Shown here piece by piece: positions 12,614 to 14,605 of a stretch of 14,605 nt of DNA. A model generated the notes under the pieces. The model ran no database searches, was not told the DNA's origin, and saw only the letters and a program-made list of their open reading frames with translations. The first letter of the stretch is position 1. Every line of letters starts with the position of its first letter. Location: assembly GCA_028690255.1 (NCBI GenBank), contig JAQVBP010000022.1:8054-22658 (forward strand), read 5' to 3'. Source of the DNA: Methanosarcinaceae archaeon (lineage in GTDB: Archaea > Halobacteriota > Methanosarcinia > Methanosarcinales > Methanosarcinaceae). Position numbers and translations under genes: made by a program.

Positions 12614-14278
12614 TTAGCTCTCGGCTTGATTTCCCGTGCGTTTCCATTCCAGAATGTTACCAAAGATATCTGCACCGTGAGGCTGTATTTTGGGAGTTCC
12701 GATATCTATATCCTCATCCATAATGAATAGATAATTAATTGTTGCCATCCACAACCATGTAGCGTCTCCTTTTTCCGAGTATCCCGTATTTCCATCCCAG
12801 GCAGCCAGTTGCCAGTTTTTATTAGCAGTATTTTGATCAAAACTGGTCAGGGCCGTTCTTAAATAATTGTCCACGGCAGAGTTGTTGTACATTATTATGT
12901 TGTTGTAGTTTGAAGGGTCGTAGCTTTTACTGTAGTATCTTAAGTATATATCAGTCGGATCTAATGAGCCATAACCAAAAACTATTGGAGTTGAATGAGC
13001 CAGGGTGTCAATTTTATCCCAGCTATTACCCTCGACTTTAATGTTTATACCCAATTTTTTGGCTTCTTCGGATACTGAAACAGCTAATGCCTGCCTTTCC
13101 GGTGCATTCGCGACATATAACAAAGTAAATTCGGCTTTTAATCCGTTTTTCTCAACGATACCGTCCCCGTCAGTATCTTTCCAGCCGGCATCAGTTAATA
13201 TTTTCTTTGCTTCCTCTACTTTTCCATCTTCAAAAATAGCTTCCTTATTTCCCCAGGATGATTTATCAACGCCCGTAAATTCCTCTTCACCCTGCCCGTA
13301 TAATGCTCCATCGATTAACGTCTGCCTGTCTATTCCAATGCTTAAGGCTTTTCTTATAGCAATATCGGAAGTTACATTGTTTCCAATTGTATAGCCGTTC
13401 TCTGTTTTCCGACCTGTATCGGCTTGTAGCGGGAAGCTTATTCCTCGAGCATCAATAGAATCAAGAGATACCATTTTCATTCCGGCTACTGCTTGATTAG
13501 CGTATGATGAAGGAATTTCAGCCAGATCAATTTGTCCGGACCTTGCCGCTGCAAAAGCAGCGTCTGATTCCATAAAGAGTATAGTTAATTTTTTAAAATA
13601 TGGTTTTTGACCGTAATAATCCGGATTTGCTTCTAATATTATTTGCTGACCTTTATCCCACTGTATGAATTTATATGGGCCCGACCCTATAGGATTCTGA
13701 CCATAAGTTTCACTGTAAGCATGTTCGGGAACAATACCAATTACTGCAAGTTTATTGATGAATGTGGCCTGCGGATCATTTAATTTAAATTCAACCGTAT
13801 CGTCATTGATTGCTTTAGCTTTTTCCAGCATGGATAAATCTAATTCACCACTGGCCTTTGTTGCTGTGTTAAATGTGAAGGCTACATCCTTAGCTGTTAA
13901 AGGCACTCCATCATGAAATTTGACGTCGTTTCTTATTTTTACAGTCCACTTTAATCCATCACTGCTAACAGTATAATTTGTAGCTAAATCGTTGATCAAA
14001 GCTGCATTACTATCTTTTTTAAAAAGAGTGCTTTGAACAAGGGGTTCATGGTTATAACCCCACCCGGTAATAGGGTTAAAGCCCGACTCTGGCTCTCCAC
14101 CATGGGTCCCTACAGCTGCTACCAATTCATCAGAAGCCTGAGAAATCGGGTTAACCGGCTTACTAATTGACATAAAAGTAAAAACAATTGCTATAATTAT
14201 GATTATTGACCCTGCAAGCAAATATTGCTGGTTTTTCTTAATCGCAACTCCTCCACTATTTTTATTAGATTCCTGCAT
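12614..14278 (-). CDS. ABC transporter substrate-binding protein, family 5 (peptide/nickel class)
   Basis: An extracytoplasmic binding protein of the SBP_bac_5 type that should deliver substrate to the two permeases. Counting from the ATG at 14278 it has 554 residues. A Lys-Lys start and hydrophobic segment (LLAGSIIIIIAIVFTFMSI) follow; there is no lipobox cysteine, so it is probably held by an uncleaved membrane anchor. Family stretches are GFNPITGWGYNHEPLVQSTL, the WTVKIRNDVKFHDGVPLTAK block, VGIVPEHAY, PIGSGPYKFIQWDKGQ with EANPDYYG, and AGWKDTDGDGIVEKNG. The start is uncertain: TTG 14299 and ATG 14278 have no Shine-Dalgarno site, whereas GGAGG sits 7 bases before an ATT at 14242 that would begin directly with KKNQQYLLAG (542 residues). 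The substrate (oligopeptide, nickel or metal chelate) cannot be told from sequence alone. Confidence 0.92.
   Translation of the reverse strand: MQESNKNSGGVAIKKNQQYLLAGSIIIIIAIVFTFMSISKPVNPISQASDELVAAVGTHGGEPESGFNPITGWGYNHEPLVQSTLFKKDSNAALINDLATNYTVSSDGLKWTVKIRNDVKFHDGVPLTAKDVAFTFNTATKASGELDLSMLEKAKAINDDTVEFKLNDPQATFINKLAVIGIVPEHAYSETYGQNPIGSGPYKFIQWDKGQQIILEANPDYYGQKPYFKKLTILFMESDAAFAAARSGQIDLAEIPSSYANQAVAGMKMVSLDSIDARGISFPLQADTGRKTENGYTIGNNVTSDIAIRKALSIGIDRQTLIDGALYGQGEEEFTGVDKSSWGNKEAIFEDGKVEEAKKILTDAGWKDTDGDGIVEKNGLKAEFTLLYVANAPERQALAVSVSEEAKKLGINIKVEGNSWDKIDTLAHSTPIVFGYGSLDPTDIYLRYYSKSYDPSNYNNIIMYNNSAVDNYLRTALTSFDQNTANKNWQLAAWDGNTGYSEKGDATWLWMATINYLFIMDEDIDIGTPKIQPHGADIFGNILEWKRTGNQAES
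14248..14254 (-). promoter_or_regulatory. Shine-Dalgarno site pointing to an ATT start
   Basis: GGAGGAG lies inside the annotated N-terminus of the binding-protein gene. GGAGG is followed by seven bases and then ATT (14242-14240), in frame. No ATG, GTG or in-frame TTG occurs at a usable distance after it. Confidence 0.5.
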
Positions 14279-14414
14279 TATTTTAAGAACGTTTTCCAAA
14301 TAAGTATTTCAATAATTGAGATAACTTTTGGATACTACATTCACACATAAAAACGATACAAATGTATTACGTTTAACTAAATTTTTAAGACACTAAAAGT
14401 AAAAACAATTTTAC

Positions 14415-14439
14415 TATATATACGTTTCTAAAAAAACGT
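14415..14439 (-). promoter_or_regulatory. Promoter of the ABC operon with an overlapping inverted repeat
   Basis: On the minus strand TATATATA (14422-14415) is a good TATA box and would start transcription near 14390, leaving a long leader of about 110-150 bases. Directly upstream, where the BRE (transcription factor B site) should be, ACGTTT (14422-14427) and AAACGT (14434-14439) form a perfect 6-6-6 inverted repeat. A repressor bound there would block TBP/TFB loading. Confidence 0.5.
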
Positions 14440-14513
14440 GTTACTAAATAAGCAGTTTTCTATATGTTGTTAACGCATATACTAGGAAGTTTGTTTTTTG
14501 ATATCTTATAATC

Positions 14514-14605
14514 ACTTTGTGAAATTAATTGCATAACTTTGTGAAATTAATTGCATAACTTTGTGAAATTAATTGCATAACTTTGTGAAATTAATTGCAT
14601 AACTT
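14514..14605. repeat. 22-bp tandem repeat, four perfect copies, continuing past the window
   Basis: A 22-base unit beginning ACTTTGTGAAATTAATT and ending GCATA is repeated without change at 14514-14535, 14536-14557, 14558-14579 and 14580-14601, with four bases of a fifth copy at the edge. The core AATTAATT is its own reverse complement. The spacing is about two helical turns. Confidence 0.97.

Larger units (their letters stand above)
14300..14605. other. Upstream region of the ABC operon
   Basis: This AT-rich stretch of 306 bases carries the operon promoter, inverted repeats and the 22-bp tandem array listed separately. A further short palindrome ATACA-AA-TGTAT is at 14356-14367. No gene is seen. 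Confidence 0.6.

Noticed and set aside
8849..14278. Firm call as a nickel importer (nikABCDE)
   Set aside because: The Opp, Dpp, Nik and metallophore systems share this gene order and these motifs; no substrate-specific residue could be identified by eye.
14514..14605. CRISPR array
   Set aside because: The 22-bp units are directly adjacent with no spacers, so it is a plain tandem repeat.

Overview
The window looks like a chromosomal segment of a methanogenic archaeon, most likely Methanosarcina or a close relative. Archaeal and methanogen-specific genes support this: an archaeal clamp-loader large subunit (rfcL), a methanofuran-pathway ATP-grasp ligase (mfnD), and an mtxX-mtxA-mtxH set related to the methyl-tetrahydromethanopterin:coenzyme M methyltransferase. 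Promoters look archaeal (TATA boxes about 25-30 bases before likely starts), and Shine-Dalgarno sites are of the GGAGG/GGTGA type.

Layout. Bases 1-633 (minus) hold the 5' part of mfnD, cut by the window edge. Bases 753-1041 hold an AT-rich 18-bp tandem repeat, then a decayed end of an IS200/IS605-type element: a TnpB C-terminal tail with two in-frame stops, overlapping a strongly folded region and a right-end hairpin. Bases 1042-1744 have no convincing gene but may hold a structured RNA. Bases 1745-3421 (minus) are rfcL. A 168-base divergent region separates it from mtxX and carries a 25-bp duplication and a second right-end-like hairpin, on the opposite strand. mtxX (3590-4459), a G-rich minisatellite, mtxA (4646-5260) and mtxH (5411-6343) run on the plus strand. 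A small unknown gene (6653-7009) with a good promoter, a 10-bp tandem repeat, a tRNA-Glu(UUC) with encoded CCA (7337-7414) and a minus-strand alpha-solenoid protein (7576-8487) follow.

Bases 8849-14278 (minus) are a five-gene ABC transporter operon of the Opp/Dpp/Nik class: binding protein, two permeases, two ATPases. It is visibly more AT-rich than the left half of the window and may have been acquired. The binding-protein gene is set apart from the permeases by a terminator-like hairpin. Its promoter overlaps an inverted repeat, and four perfect 22-bp tandem repeats lie further upstream, running off the right edge.

How the genes work together. MtxH should move the methyl group of methyl-tetrahydro(sarcina)pterin to the corrinoid protein MtxA. 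MtxA lacks the membrane anchor of MtrA, so the pair probably acts in the cytosol and outside the sodium-pumping Mtr complex. MtxX is a PTA/PTB-like methanogenesis marker protein of unknown reaction. The ABC operon is a complete importer for a peptide-like or metal-chelate substrate. I did not find an obviously new multi-gene defence or mobile system. The most unusual signals are the two TnpB-type right ends, the possible AUU start of the binding protein, the operator and iteron architecture upstream of the transporter, and the minisatellite inside the mtx cluster.
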